Positions 39,959 to 48,516 of a stretch of 64,000 nucleotides of DNA are shown piece by piece. Made by a program: the position numbers and the translations under genes. How positions within the stretch are numbered: position 1 is the stretch's first letter; every line of letters begins with the position of its first letter. The stretch spans positions 806,001 through 870,000 of the forward strand of contig NZ_JAAOTJ010000001.1 of assembly GCF_011297335.1 (NCBI RefSeq). Reading direction: 5' to 3'. The notes beneath the pieces were generated by a model. It ran no database searches and was not told the DNA's origin. It saw only the letters and a list, made by a program, of their open reading frames with translations. This stretch comes from Catellatospora methionotrophica (GTDB taxonomy: Bacteria; Actinomycetota; Actinomycetes; Mycobacteriales; Micromonosporaceae).

Positions 39959-42900
39959 TCAGCTCAGCGGTTCGATCCAGATGTTGCGGAAGCGGGGGTT
40001 CGCGCCCGGGTCGCCGTGGTCCTGCAGGCCTATGGAGCCGGGTGTCGGCCCTTCGGGCTGGCCGTTGCCGGTGGGACCGTTGACAGCGACGTTGTTGTGC
40101 ACGACGACGCCGTTCCACACCACGGTGATTCTGGCGTCTTCGGTCTTCGTACCCGTCGCGTTGAACCGCGCGGCGCGGAACGTGATGTCGAACGTCTGCC
40201 AGGTGTTCGGTGCGGTGGCCATGTTCCGGTCAGGGGCGCGCTTGAGGTAGATGGCACCGGCCTCGTTGTTGGCCAGGGTGGTGTCACCGTACGAATCCAG
40301 CACCTGGATCTCGTAGCGTTCCTGGAGGTAGAACCCGCTGTTGCCGCGGGCCTGCCCGGTGACGTCTGCCGGGTAGACGGGTTGCAGCCACTCGCCGTGC
40401 AGCTTGAAGTCGCCGAACTTCGCCCTGGTGCGGATGTTGCCGCCCAGCGACTCCATCGATCCTCCGGACACCGGCCAGGCCGCCTGGCTGCCGTCCGCGT
40501 TCTCCCACGAAGCCAGACCCGTACCGTCGAACAGCGAGATACGGGGCACCGGAGTGACGACCAGCTGGTCGAGGTTGCTGCCGTTGGCACCGGTCGTGGT
40601 CGCACGGATCTTGACCTGCCCCGCCGGCAGCGTCGTGGTCAGTGACGCGGTTCGCCAGGTCGTCCACGCCCCTGTCGGCGGGAACGGGAAGGCCGGGCTG
40701 ACCGCCGTGCCGTTGACCGCGATGGCCAGCGGGCGGTCGACGGTCTTGCCGTTGGCGTAGCGGAAGGCCAGCGCGTGGGCTCCGGCGGTCGGCACGTTGA
40801 CCGTCCACTCGACGTACCCGCCGGTGTTGGCCGCGTCGGCGTAGTCGGCGTAGCCGGTTCCGGTGTACCCGGCATGTTCGGTCCCGACGGTCGCGCTGCT
40901 GAGCGCCGCCTGCTCGGCCTGATAGGTGACGCCGGGCAGCGCGTTGAGGGTGTACCAGGCCTCGGTGCTCCACAGGGACTGCCCGGACGCCGCGCTGAAC
41001 GGCCGTGGCGAGTGGACGTGCACGACGCGTCCGGCTTCCAGGCCGTTGATGCGCAGCGTGACCTTCCTGCCGTCGGCCGACGGGATGGCCGACGTGACGC
41101 CCAGCGTTTCGAGATCGACTTTCGGGCCGCCGTAGGACGAGGTCGGGGTGTAACGCCACTGCTGGACGCGGTACCGCGAGGTCAGGGAGCTCAGTGTGGC
41201 GGCCGACAGCGGCTGGGTGTACTCGAGTTCGAAGCCGCCGGCCACCGCCCGCATCGCCAGGATGTCGAAGGCGCTGCTGCCGCTGGGGGTCAGCTTCTGC
41301 AGCCCGTAACGGAGTTTGCCCTGCTGGCGCCAGTTGCTGCTGGCGCGTTCGTCGCCGATGCCGCCCGCGTAGATCGCGCCGTCGGGGCCGAGGGTGAGGC
41401 GGCTGATGCCGGCCTCCAGGCCTTGGGCGAAGCGGAAGACCGCGCCCTGGTACTCGCCGTTGACCTTCTCCAGGTATCCGCGCTGGATGCCGCCGTAGGT
41501 GACGTCACCGAACAGCATCTGCCCGGCGAACAGGCCCTGGGTGAGCATGATCGGGGTGCTGGGCGAGTTCGCGATCTCGTTGTGCGGCAGCCACAGGACC
41601 GGCTGGGTGACGGCGCTGGTGTCGAACGGACCGGCCGGGTCGTTGTAGTGGTTGAAGAACCGGCCCGGCTTGAGCTGGATCAGCTTGTTGGCCGACAGCC
41701 AGTCGCCCTGGTTGTCGGTGACGAAGATCCCGCCTTCGGGACCCCAGCCCATGCCGTTGGGCGTACGCAGTCCGCTGGCCGTGTACTCGACCTGGCCGGT
41801 CGCCTTGTTCACCTTGATCGCGGTGCCGCGGTTGGCGGCGAGCTGCGGTCGGGTGGTACGCCCGCCGGGGGTGATCTGCACCGACAGGTTGAGGTAGAAG
41901 TAGCCGTCCTTGTACAGCAGGCCGAACGCGAACTCGTGGTAGGTCCCGCCGAAGGGCCAGGTCGCCACGGTGCGCTTGGTGTCGATGATCTCGTCGCCGT
42001 TGGTGTCGTTCAGTTCGACCAGCCGGGACCGTTCCGTGACGTACAGCTTGCCGTCGACGTACTTGATGCCCATCGGGTCCTGCATGCCGGTGGCGATCCT
42101 CTTCACCGTCACCTGCGCGGCGGAGGTGGTGCCGGTGACGTTGCCCAGCAGGTAGACCTCGCCGAGCGGCTGGGTGGTGCCGTAGTCGCCGCCCCAGGTG
42201 GTGATGGCCAGCCGGTTGTCGGGCAGCCAGTCCATGCCGGTGACCTTGGGCTGGAAGCCGCTGGGGCGCAGGTCGGTCAGGGTGTAGTTGGGGTGTACGG
42301 CGTTCAGGGGCAGCCCGTCGCCGGGGGCGTCGCCGCCTTCGACGCATTCCTTGGCCCCCGGCGCGGTCACCCGCGTGACGCCGGATTCGGTGCTCAGCGC
42401 GGTGGTCGGCACGACGGCGAACGCGGTGGCGCCCGGTGGCTGCCACTCCAGTTTGAGCACCTGCCCACCGGTGTTGTCGAAGTGCTCGATGCGCAGCTTG
42501 TGGTAGCCGGCCGTCAGGTCGACGGTGCCGTCCTTCGAGGACGTGCCGTGCACGCCGTCGTGGTTGATGACGGTCGTGAAGGTGCTGTCGGAGTCGTCGT
42601 TGTCGACGACGGTGCTCTTGTCGATGCGCAGGCGGGAGCCGTCGTCGCTGGTGAGCCGGAAGGCGTACGTGCCGGCGGTGGTGATGTTGATGTTCGCGAC
42701 GACCTGGGTGAGGAAGCTGTCGGCGATGCCGAAGTCGGCCAGGGTCGACCAGTTGACCAGCGGCATCAGCTTGTCGAAGTTGGGCGTCTGCCCCGGTTTG
42801 AGGGTGCACAGCCCGGTCAGCGCGGTGCTGAGGCTGTAGGTGCGCAGGGTGACGCCGGGATCCTGCGGGGGGATCGCGGCCTGTGCGGCCGCGGGCACGG

Positions 42901-42988
42901 ACATGGGCAGCAGCACCAGACTCAGCCCCAGGGCGAGGGCTGGGGCCCGGCGGCGGCGGGCGGTTTGCGGGACGGTGGGAGAACTCAT
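39959..42988 (-). CDS. Large secreted PA14 / sugar-dehydrogenase-like / CBM / DUF1080 protein
   Basis: 1009 aa from ATG 42988. Signal peptide RRRRAPALALGLSLVLLPMS ending AQAA. Domains in order: PA14-like (about 45-205, TYAFRLTSDDGSRLRIDKST); propeller with GSDH/NHL character (about 235-560, GMQDPMGIKYVDGKLYVTER, GPEGGIFVTDNQGD); a connecting beta domain; CBM35/6-like (about 690-810, YQAEQAALSSATVGTEHAGYTGTG, shown here only in part); DUF1080 (about 815-1009, LFDGTGLASWENADG, GSIGLQDHGDPG). The DUF1080 domain is also found in the 1-1433 protein. Such proteins are common in bacteria that process oxidised or 3-keto sugars. Enzymatic activity is not certain. It is divergent from the cupin pair, with a palindrome at 43204 between them. 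Confidence 0.85.
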   Translation of the reverse strand: MSSPTVPQTARRRRAPALALGLSLVLLPMSVPAAAQAAIPPQDPGVTLRTYSLSTALTGLCTLKPGQTPNFDKLMPLVNWSTLADFGIADSFLTQVVANINITTAGTYAFRLTSDDGSRLRIDKSTVVDNDDSDSTFTTVINHDGVHGTSSKDGTVDLTAGYHKLRIEHFDNTGGQVLKLEWQPPGATAFAVVPTTALSTESGVTRVTAPGAKECVEGGDAPGDGLPLNAVHPNYTLTDLRPSGFQPKVTGMDWLPDNRLAITTWGGDYGTTQPLGEVYLLGNVTGTTSAAQVTVKRIATGMQDPMGIKYVDGKLYVTERSRLVELNDTNGDEIIDTKRTVATWPFGGTYHEFAFGLLYKDGYFYLNLSVQITPGGRTTRPQLAANRGTAIKVNKATGQVEYTASGLRTPNGMGWGPEGGIFVTDNQGDWLSANKLIQLKPGRFFNHYNDPAGPFDTSAVTQPVLWLPHNEIANSPSTPIMLTQGLFAGQMLFGDVTYGGIQRGYLEKVNGEYQGAVFRFAQGLEAGISRLTLGPDGAIYAGGIGDERASSNWRQQGKLRYGLQKLTPSGSSAFDILAMRAVAGGFELEYTQPLSAATLSSLTSRYRVQQWRYTPTSSYGGPKVDLETLGVTSAIPSADGRKVTLRINGLEAGRVVHVHSPRPFSAASGQSLWSTEAWYTLNALPGVTYQAEQAALSSATVGTEHAGYTGTGYADYADAANTGGYVEWTVNVPTAGAHALAFRYANGKTVDRPLAIAVNGTAVSPAFPFPPTGAWTTWRTASLTTTLPAGQVKIRATTTGANGSNLDQLVVTPVPRISLFDGTGLASWENADGSQAAWPVSGGSMESLGGNIRTRAKFGDFKLHGEWLQPVYPADVTGQARGNSGFYLQERYEIQVLDSYGDTTLANNEAGAIYLKRAPDRNMATAPNTWQTFDITFRAARFNATGTKTEDARITVVWNGVVVHNNVAVNGPTGNGQPEGPTPGSIGLQDHGDPGANPRFRNIWIEPLS

Positions 42989-43203
42989 GGCGATCCTTCT
43001 CGCGATCGCACCCGGGCGCAGCGCACGCGCAGGCCCGGATGTCGGGTGGGTCAGGCGGGTCGCCTGACGCAGGTGGGACGTGCGCCGCCACGTCGCGTTC
43101 TCAAGGACTTCGCTGCTGTCGCCTCGTGAAACACCTCCGGGAGTCGGCCTCGTACATCGACACGTTGACGTTCATCTACGCGGGACATTAGCGTCTAGCC
43201 ACC

Positions 43204-43225
43204 GTCGGGAAAACCCTTTCCCGAC
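43204..43225. promoter_or_regulatory. LacI-like inverted repeat in a divergent promoter
   Basis: 9-bp arms GTCGGGAAA (43204-43212) and TTTCCCGAC (43217-43225) around ACCC. It lies between the starts at 42988 and 43265, so it is more likely an operator than a terminator. Confidence 0.5.
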
Positions 43226-43264
43226 TTTTCAGCCGAGGCACGACCGACGACCAGGAGCCGCGCG

Positions 43265-43618
43265 ATGACGACCCCGGAACCGGCCAGCAGCGCCACGATC
43301 GCGCTGGACGAGATCGCCCCCAAGCAGTGTTCCTGCGGCACCACCCGGCGGGCGTTCGTGCAGGAGTCCGCCGGTGCGGTGAGCGTCCACCTGCTGCAGG
43401 TCGACCGGGCGGTCACCCACCACCACCGGATCGCGACCGAGGTGTACGTGATCCTCGACGGGGTCGGCGAGGTGGAGCTCGACGGCGTACGCCATCCGGC
43501 GAAGCCGATGTCGGCGTTCCTGATCCCGCCCGGCACCCGGCACCGGGCGCTGGGTGACCTGCGGGCCCTGGTGGTCTGCCTGCCCGCTGCGAACGACGCC
43601 GATGAATACTTCGACTGA
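43265..43618 (+). CDS. Small cupin protein
   Basis: 117 aa from ATG 43265. Single conserved beta-barrel with metal-type motifs (THHHRIATEVYVILDGVGEVEL, then IPPGTRHRALGD). Cytoplasmic. It overlaps the second cupin gene by 17 bp, so the two are probably made together and may form a complex. Function within the cupin superfamily (dioxygenase, isomerase, binding) is not clear. Confidence 0.85.
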   Translation: MTTPEPASSATIALDEIAPKQCSCGTTRRAFVQESAGAVSVHLLQVDRAVTHHHRIATEVYVILDGVGEVELDGVRHPAKPMSAFLIPPGTRHRALGDLRALVVCLPAANDADEYFD

Positions 43619-44378
43619 GTCGGGCGCCCCGGGCATGGTGCCACTGCCCGGCGGGGTCGGCGTCTCGCAGCTGCGGGTGTACGGCACCACCGCGCCCGAC
43701 GGCCTGGTCGGCGGCACCCCGCACCTGCACCTGTGCTGCACCGAGGCGTACGTGGTGCAGGCCGGGGCGGGCACGGTCCAGACGCTGACGATGAGCGGGT
43801 TCGAGCAGACGGTGTTGCGGCCCGGCACGGTGGTCTGGTTCACGCCGGGCACCATTCACCGGCTGGTCAACCACGGCGGCCTGGAGATCACCGTGTTGAT
43901 GCAGAACAGCGGGCTGCCGGAGGCCGGCGACGCGGTGCTGACGTTTCCTCCCGCGGTGCTGGCCGACCCGCAGCGGTATGCCGCGGCAGCCACCCTGCCC
44001 GGTGGCGGGGCTCCCGATGACGTCCCGCCCTCCGACGGCGCACCCAGCGCTACGCTGGCCGCCGCGTACGCCCGGCGTGATCTCGCGGTGCTCGGGTTCG
44101 AGCGGTTGCGGGCGGCGGCCGACGCCGGTGACTTCGGGCCGCTGCAGGACTTTCACCGGGCGGCCGCCCGGCTGGTGGCGCCGCACCTGCCGCGCTGGCG
44201 GGAGCGGTTCGCCGCCGGGGCGCTGCGGGCGGCGCAGGACACCGCCGCCCAGCTCGACGCGCTGGCCGCAGGGCGGTCCGAGCATCTGGCCGCCGCCACG
44301 GTGCGGGGCTTCGCCGTGCCCGGCGAGCAGGGGCGGCACGGTATGTGCGGGCTGCTGAACACGTATCCGATCCGGTGA
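43602..44378 (+). CDS. Cupin-domain protein with C-terminal helical region
   Basis: 258 aa from ATG 43602, inside the end of the first cupin gene. N-terminal cupin barrel: GGTPHLHLCCTEAYVVQAGAG and WFTPGTIHRLVNHGG. C-terminal half is helical (RRDLAVLGFERLRAAADAG, LARGAL-type repeats of Ala and Arg) and may mediate oligomerisation. Likely substrate is a small organic acid or sugar; not identified. Confidence 0.82.
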   Translation: MNTSTESGAPGMVPLPGGVGVSQLRVYGTTAPDGLVGGTPHLHLCCTEAYVVQAGAGTVQTLTMSGFEQTVLRPGTVVWFTPGTIHRLVNHGGLEITVLMQNSGLPEAGDAVLTFPPAVLADPQRYAAAATLPGGGAPDDVPPSDGAPSATLAAAYARRDLAVLGFERLRAAADAGDFGPLQDFHRAAARLVAPHLPRWRERFAAGALRAAQDTAAQLDALAAGRSEHLAAATVRGFAVPGEQGRHGMCGLLNTYPIR

Positions 44379-44483
44379 CGGTTCGGACCGCTCAGCGATC
44401 CTGCAAACATTCCATGTAAATATGTAAAGATCTTCAGGGCAGCCCTTGCCTCATGGACGCCATCCTCTCTACTGTCCGTTAAT

Positions 44484-44499
44484 CGGAAAGCGCTTCCCG
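44484..44499. promoter_or_regulatory. LacI-like operator before the ABC importer
   Basis: CGGAAAGCGCTTCCCG, an imperfect palindrome with a central AAGCGCTT, about 45 bp before the GTG at 44542. It resembles the GGGAAA/TTTCCC arms at 43204. No THI-box (TPP riboswitch) sequence was seen here. Confidence 0.5.
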
Positions 44500-44541
44500 G
44501 CAATCGCCAGGCAACTTTCCGTCCGCCCGGGAGGAGCCTTC

Positions 44542-45429
44542 GTGCGCCAAGGATCAGCAAGTGGATCAACCGTCGGCAGCGCGGCAGCGCGCACGGCCGG
44601 TCAACCCACGCTGGCCCTGCGGACCAAGGTCCGGCCGCTGACCCGGCTGGTCCGGTTCGGCGATGTGCTGTGGCGGCCCGCGCTGCTGCTGGGCATCGTG
44701 TTCGCGGGGTGGTGGGCGCTGTCGGAGAGCGGCTCCGTCCCGCACTACCTGGTGCCGACCCCGGCGCAGGTGTGGGCGACGATGGTCGAGAAGCGGGCGT
44801 TCCTCTGGCTGAACACCTACGTCACGCTCTACGAGACCGTCATCGGCTTCGTGCTGGCCGTGGTGTTCGGCCTGCTCACCGCCGTCCTGATCGCCTACTC
44901 CCGCACCATGGAGCGGGCGCTCTACCCGATAGTCCTGTTCGCCCAGGTCATTCCCAAGATCGCCATCGCTCCACTGCTGATCGTCTGGTTCGGCTTCGGC
45001 CTCGCCCCGAAGATCATTCTCGCGGTGCTGATCGCGTTCTTCCCGGTGGTCATCTCCGGGGTGGCCGGGCTGCGGTCCACCGATCCCGAACTGGTGGACC
45101 TGTCCAAGACCATGGGCGCGAGCCCCTGGCAGACCTTCCGGAAGATCAGATTCCCCAACGCCCTGCCGCACCTGATGGCCGGGATAAAGGTGGCCGTCAC
45201 CCTCGCGGTGGTGGGCGCCGTGGTCGGCGAGTTCGTCGGCGCGAACGAAGGCCTGGGATACGTGCTCCTGCTTGCCAACGGCAACCTCGACTCGGCCCTG
45301 CTGTTCGCCGACCTGTTCCTGATGTCACTGATCGGCATCGTGCTGTTCGCGATCGTCGAGGTGGCCGAGGCAGCACTCATCCCCTGGCACGCCAGCAGGC
45401 GCTCCGGGGTCCCGCTCACCACATCCTGA
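44542..45429 (+). CDS. ABC transporter permease (NitT/TauT/ThiX type)
   Basis: 295 aa from GTG 44542, with GGGAGGAG 6 nt upstream. About six membrane helices; the coupling motif reads DLSKTMGASPWQTFRKIRFP with the EAA-loop Gly. This BPD permease family imports taurine, sulfonates, nitrate or thiamine pyrimidine. It is the first gene of an operon with the binding protein (45472), ATPase (46475) and NCS1 permease (47260). Confidence 0.9.
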   Translation: MRQGSASGSTVGSAAARTAGQPTLALRTKVRPLTRLVRFGDVLWRPALLLGIVFAGWWALSESGSVPHYLVPTPAQVWATMVEKRAFLWLNTYVTLYETVIGFVLAVVFGLLTAVLIAYSRTMERALYPIVLFAQVIPKIAIAPLLIVWFGFGLAPKIILAVLIAFFPVVISGVAGLRSTDPELVDLSKTMGASPWQTFRKIRFPNALPHLMAGIKVAVTLAVVGAVVGEFVGANEGLGYVLLLANGNLDSALLFADLFLMSLIGIVLFAIVEVAEAALIPWHASRRSGVPLTTS

Positions 45430-45471
45430 CGGGGATCAGCCTCCCGTCGCCGCGTTAGGAGGACCAACCAC

Positions 45472-46470
45472 ATGAGAAGACTTCCCCTGCTGGCAGCCGC
45501 GTCCGCGCTGCTGCTGGCCGCCGGGGCCTGCGCACCGGGCACCAACGACCAGCCCGCCGCGCCCGGCGAGAACAAGAAGGTCACGCTGACCCTCAACTGG
45601 GTCCCGTACGGCGAGCACGCGCCGTTCTACTACGGCCTCGACAAGGGCTTCTACCAGGCCGAGGGCATCGATCTGACGATCAAGGCAGGCGGCGGCTCCG
45701 GCAAGACCATCCAGGCCGTGGCCCAGCAGCAGACCGAGTTCGGCTGGGCCGACACTCCGCCGCTGCTCAAGGCCATCACCACCGGGATGAAGGTGAAGAG
45801 CGTCGGTGTGTTCCTGCAGAAGGGGCCCTCGTCGGTGGAGTTCCTGTCCGACAAGAACATCACGAAGATCAGCGACCTCAAGGGCAAGACCGTCGGCGGC
45901 ACACCGGGTGACGCGATGTATGCGACCTTCCCCGCGCTGCTCAAGGCCAACGGCGTCGACCCGGCCGAGGTGAAGGTCGTCAACGTCGACGCGGCCGGCA
46001 AGATCGCCGCGCTGGCCGAGGGCAAGGTCGACGCGATCCAGGGCTTCTTCCACGACCAGGCCCCGACCATCGAGGCCAAGACCGGCAAAAAGGTCGACCA
46101 CCTGCTGTTCGCCGACTTCGGGCTCAACCTGCTCGGCACCGGCCTGGTCGTGCACGACGACACGCTGGCCAAGGACCCGGAGCTGGTGAAGGCCTTCGTC
46201 CGGGCCACCCAGAAGTCCTGGGCCGAGGCGGCCAAGGACATCCCCGCCGCGGCCGCCGCGATGGAGAAACTCGCCGAGAACGAACCCGCCAAGGACGTCC
46301 TGGTCAAGCAGCTGACGCTGTGCCTGCCACTGGTCGACGCGGCAGCGCCGGGCGTCAACGCCGAAGCCAAGTGGACCGAGACCATCGACCTGATGACCAA
46401 GCACGCCGAGCTGAAGGACCCGGGCGCGCCGAGCAAGTACTGGTCCGGCACGTACGCGGCGAAGGGCTGA
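45472..46470 (+). CDS. ABC transporter binding lipoprotein (NMT1/THI5-like)
   Basis: 332 aa from ATG 45472, with TTAGGAGGACC upstream. Lipoprotein-type signal peptide with Cys after LLAAGA. The THI5/NMT1-like fold is indicated by TLNWVPYGEHAPFYYGLDKG, a common start of pyrimidine and sulfonate binding proteins, then GGGSGKTIQAVAQQQ and NVDAAGKIAALAEGKVDAIQ. Such proteins capture hydroxymethylpyrimidine precursors of thiamine, or related small molecules. The NCS1 permease downstream fits a pyrimidine ligand; no TPP riboswitch was found. Confidence 0.88.
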   Translation: MRRLPLLAAASALLLAAGACAPGTNDQPAAPGENKKVTLTLNWVPYGEHAPFYYGLDKGFYQAEGIDLTIKAGGGSGKTIQAVAQQQTEFGWADTPPLLKAITTGMKVKSVGVFLQKGPSSVEFLSDKNITKISDLKGKTVGGTPGDAMYATFPALLKANGVDPAEVKVVNVDAAGKIAALAEGKVDAIQGFFHDQAPTIEAKTGKKVDHLLFADFGLNLLGTGLVVHDDTLAKDPELVKAFVRATQKSWAEAAKDIPAAAAAMEKLAENEPAKDVLVKQLTLCLPLVDAAAPGVNAEAKWTETIDLMTKHAELKDPGAPSKYWSGTYAAKG

Positions 46471-46474
46471 CCCG

Positions 46475-47263
46475 GTGACCGTCCCGTCAACGGCCGCGCC
46501 GGCGGTGGACATCACCGGCCTGACCGTGCGCTTCCAGTCCAAGCGCACCCAGACCGTCGCGGTCGACGACGTCACGATGCGGGTCGCCCCCGGTGAGTTC
46601 GTGACGATCGTCGGCCCGTCCGGCTGCGGCAAGTCCACCCTGCTCAAGATCGTCGCAGGGTTGGTGGCGCCGACCTCCGGCACGGTCTCGTTGATGGGAC
46701 GGCCGGTCACCGGCGCCCAGAAGGAGATCGGGTACGTGTTCCAGCGCGCCGCCCTGCTCGACTGGCGGGGCGCGCGCAAGAACATCCTGCTGCAGGCCGA
46801 GATCCGGGGCATGGACCGGCGTCAGGCGGCCCGCCGCGCCGACGAGCTGATCGAGCTCACCGGGCTCACCGGCTTCGAGGACGCGCTGCCACACGAGCTG
46901 TCCGGCGGCATGCAGCAGCGGGTGGCGCTGTGCCGCGCGCTGCTGCACCAGCCGTCGGTGCTGCTGATGGACGAGCCGTTCGGCGCGCTGGACGCGCTGA
47001 CCCGCGAGCAGCTCAACGCCGAGCTCAACCGGATCTGGCGGGAGACCGGCACCACCATCCTGCTGGTCACGCACTCCATCGCCGAGGCGGTCTTCCTCGC
47101 CACCAGGGTCGAGGTGATGAGCCCGCGGCCCGGCCGGATCATGCGGACCATCGACGTCGACCTGCCGGCCGAACGCGACTACGCCAAGGTGATGTCCGAC
47201 CAGCGCTTCGACCGGTACGCCACCGAGATCCGCGGCCTGCTCGGGGCCGGAGCGAACCACTGA
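46475..47263 (+). CDS. ABC transporter ATPase (NitT/TauT/ThiZ type)
   Basis: 262 aa from GTG 46475, 4 nt after the preceding stop. Walker A GPSGCGKST, Q-loop VFQRAALLDWR, signature ELSGGMQQR, Walker B VLLMDEPFGALD, H-loop LLVTHSIAEA. It powers the importer of this operon. Its stop codon overlaps the apparent CTG start of the NCS1 permease. Confidence 0.93.
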   Translation: MTVPSTAAPAVDITGLTVRFQSKRTQTVAVDDVTMRVAPGEFVTIVGPSGCGKSTLLKIVAGLVAPTSGTVSLMGRPVTGAQKEIGYVFQRAALLDWRGARKNILLQAEIRGMDRRQAARRADELIELTGLTGFEDALPHELSGGMQQRVALCRALLHQPSVLLMDEPFGALDALTREQLNAELNRIWRETGTTILLVTHSIAEAVFLATRVEVMSPRPGRIMRTIDVDLPAERDYAKVMSDQRFDRYATEIRGLLGAGANH

Positions 47264-48465
47264 ACGCGACGCCGGCGCCGGCCCGCCGCTGGAGCGCGGC
47301 GGCCGGTGCCTGGCTCGGCCTGGGGGCCGCGCCCGCCGCGCTGATCCTGGGCGCCGGCATGGCCCACCGGCACGACGGCGCCGTCCCGCTGCTCGCACTG
47401 CTCGGCGGCGCGGCCCTGATGGCGGCGCTGCTGTTCGGGCAGGGCGCGCTGGGGCTGCGCCAGCCGTACGGGGAGAACGCCGCCCTCACCGAACTGGCCC
47501 CGCGCTACCTGCCGGAACGGGCCGGTGTCCTGCTCGGCGCGGTGCTCGCCGCCGCGATGATCGGCTGGAACGGCTTCAACGTCGGCCTGGGCGGCGCGTC
47601 ACTGGCCAAGGTCACCGGGCTGCCCGGCCCGGCCGGAGCCCTGCTGCTGGCCGCCGCCGTGCTGGCCGCGTCGTTCGCGCCCGGCCGGTGGAACAACCGG
47701 ATCGCCGTGCTGACCACGGTCGCGGCGCTGGCGCTGGTCGCGGTATGCGTGCTGCTGCTGCGCCCGGACACCGCGCCGCTGACCGCCGACCCTGGCGGCT
47801 GGGCCAGCCTCGCCGACGTCGCCGCGATCGGCGGCTACGTCGCGGTGTTCGCGCTGCGCGCGCCGGACTTCAGCCGAGGCCTGGCCACCCGGCGGGACCT
47901 GGCGATCTGCGTGGCCCTGCTGGTCGGACCGGCCATCGCAGTCACCGTGGCCGGTGCCGGGGTCTGGCTGCGCACCGGCAGCACCGACGTGGTCGCGGTG
48001 CTGGCCAGCGCGCCGGGCATCGCGGTCTACGGCAACGTCTTCGTCACCGTCGGGGTGTTCGCACCCGCGCTGACCACCACGTTCTCCGGCGCGCTCGCGC
48101 TGCGGGCGGTCTGGCCCCGACTGTCGGCCACCTCCGGGATGGCGATCGTCGCGGCCCTCGGCGGCACCCTGGCCGCGGCGCGCTTCGACCGGGCGCTGCT
48201 GACCTGGCTGACCGTGCTGGCGGCCACCCTGCCACCGCTGATCGTTCCGATGGCGGTCGAGGGCTGGCGGCGCAGACAGGGACGACCGGCCCGGCTGGTG
48301 CCGGTCTGGACCTGGCTGCCCGCCGGAGTGGCCGCGACCGCGCTGACCCTCGCCGGTTCGCCGGCCGGGCCGGTGGCCGGTCTCGCGATCGCGGTGGTCG
48401 CCACCGGCTGGCAGGTCCACCGGCAGCGGTCCGTGCCAGCTCCGCCGACCAGATCTGCCCGATGA
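47260..48465 (+). CDS. NCS1-family nucleobase/pyrimidine permease, unusual start
   Basis: About 401 aa from CTG 47260. The CTG overlaps the ATPase stop (CTGA), like a coupled ATGA junction. No in-frame ATG, GTG or TTG lies between the ATPase stop and ATG 47359; starting there would remove the first membrane helix, which is needed in this family. About 12 membrane helices; IGWNGFNVGLGGASLAKVTG matches the CodB/CytX segment. Likely substrate: a pyrimidine such as hydroxymethylpyrimidine or cytosine, suggested by the THI5-like binding protein upstream. CTG start is an inference. Confidence 0.78.
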   Translation: MNATPAPARRWSAAAGAWLGLGAAPAALILGAGMAHRHDGAVPLLALLGGAALMAALLFGQGALGLRQPYGENAALTELAPRYLPERAGVLLGAVLAAAMIGWNGFNVGLGGASLAKVTGLPGPAGALLLAAAVLAASFAPGRWNNRIAVLTTVAALALVAVCVLLLRPDTAPLTADPGGWASLADVAAIGGYVAVFALRAPDFSRGLATRRDLAICVALLVGPAIAVTVAGAGVWLRTGSTDVVAVLASAPGIAVYGNVFVTVGVFAPALTTTFSGALALRAVWPRLSATSGMAIVAALGGTLAAARFDRALLTWLTVLAATLPPLIVPMAVEGWRRRQGRPARLVPVWTWLPAGVAATALTLAGSPAGPVAGLAIAVVATGWQVHRQRSVPAPPTRSAR

Positions 48466-48516
48466 CGCCGACGGTGTACCCATGGCGGCACCCTCGCATC
48501 CGGCCGTTGTCACCGC

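Noticed and set aside
44379-44541. Possible TPP riboswitch before the THI5-type importer
   Set aside because: The conserved CUGAGA and related THI-box elements were not found; a LacI-like palindrome is present instead.
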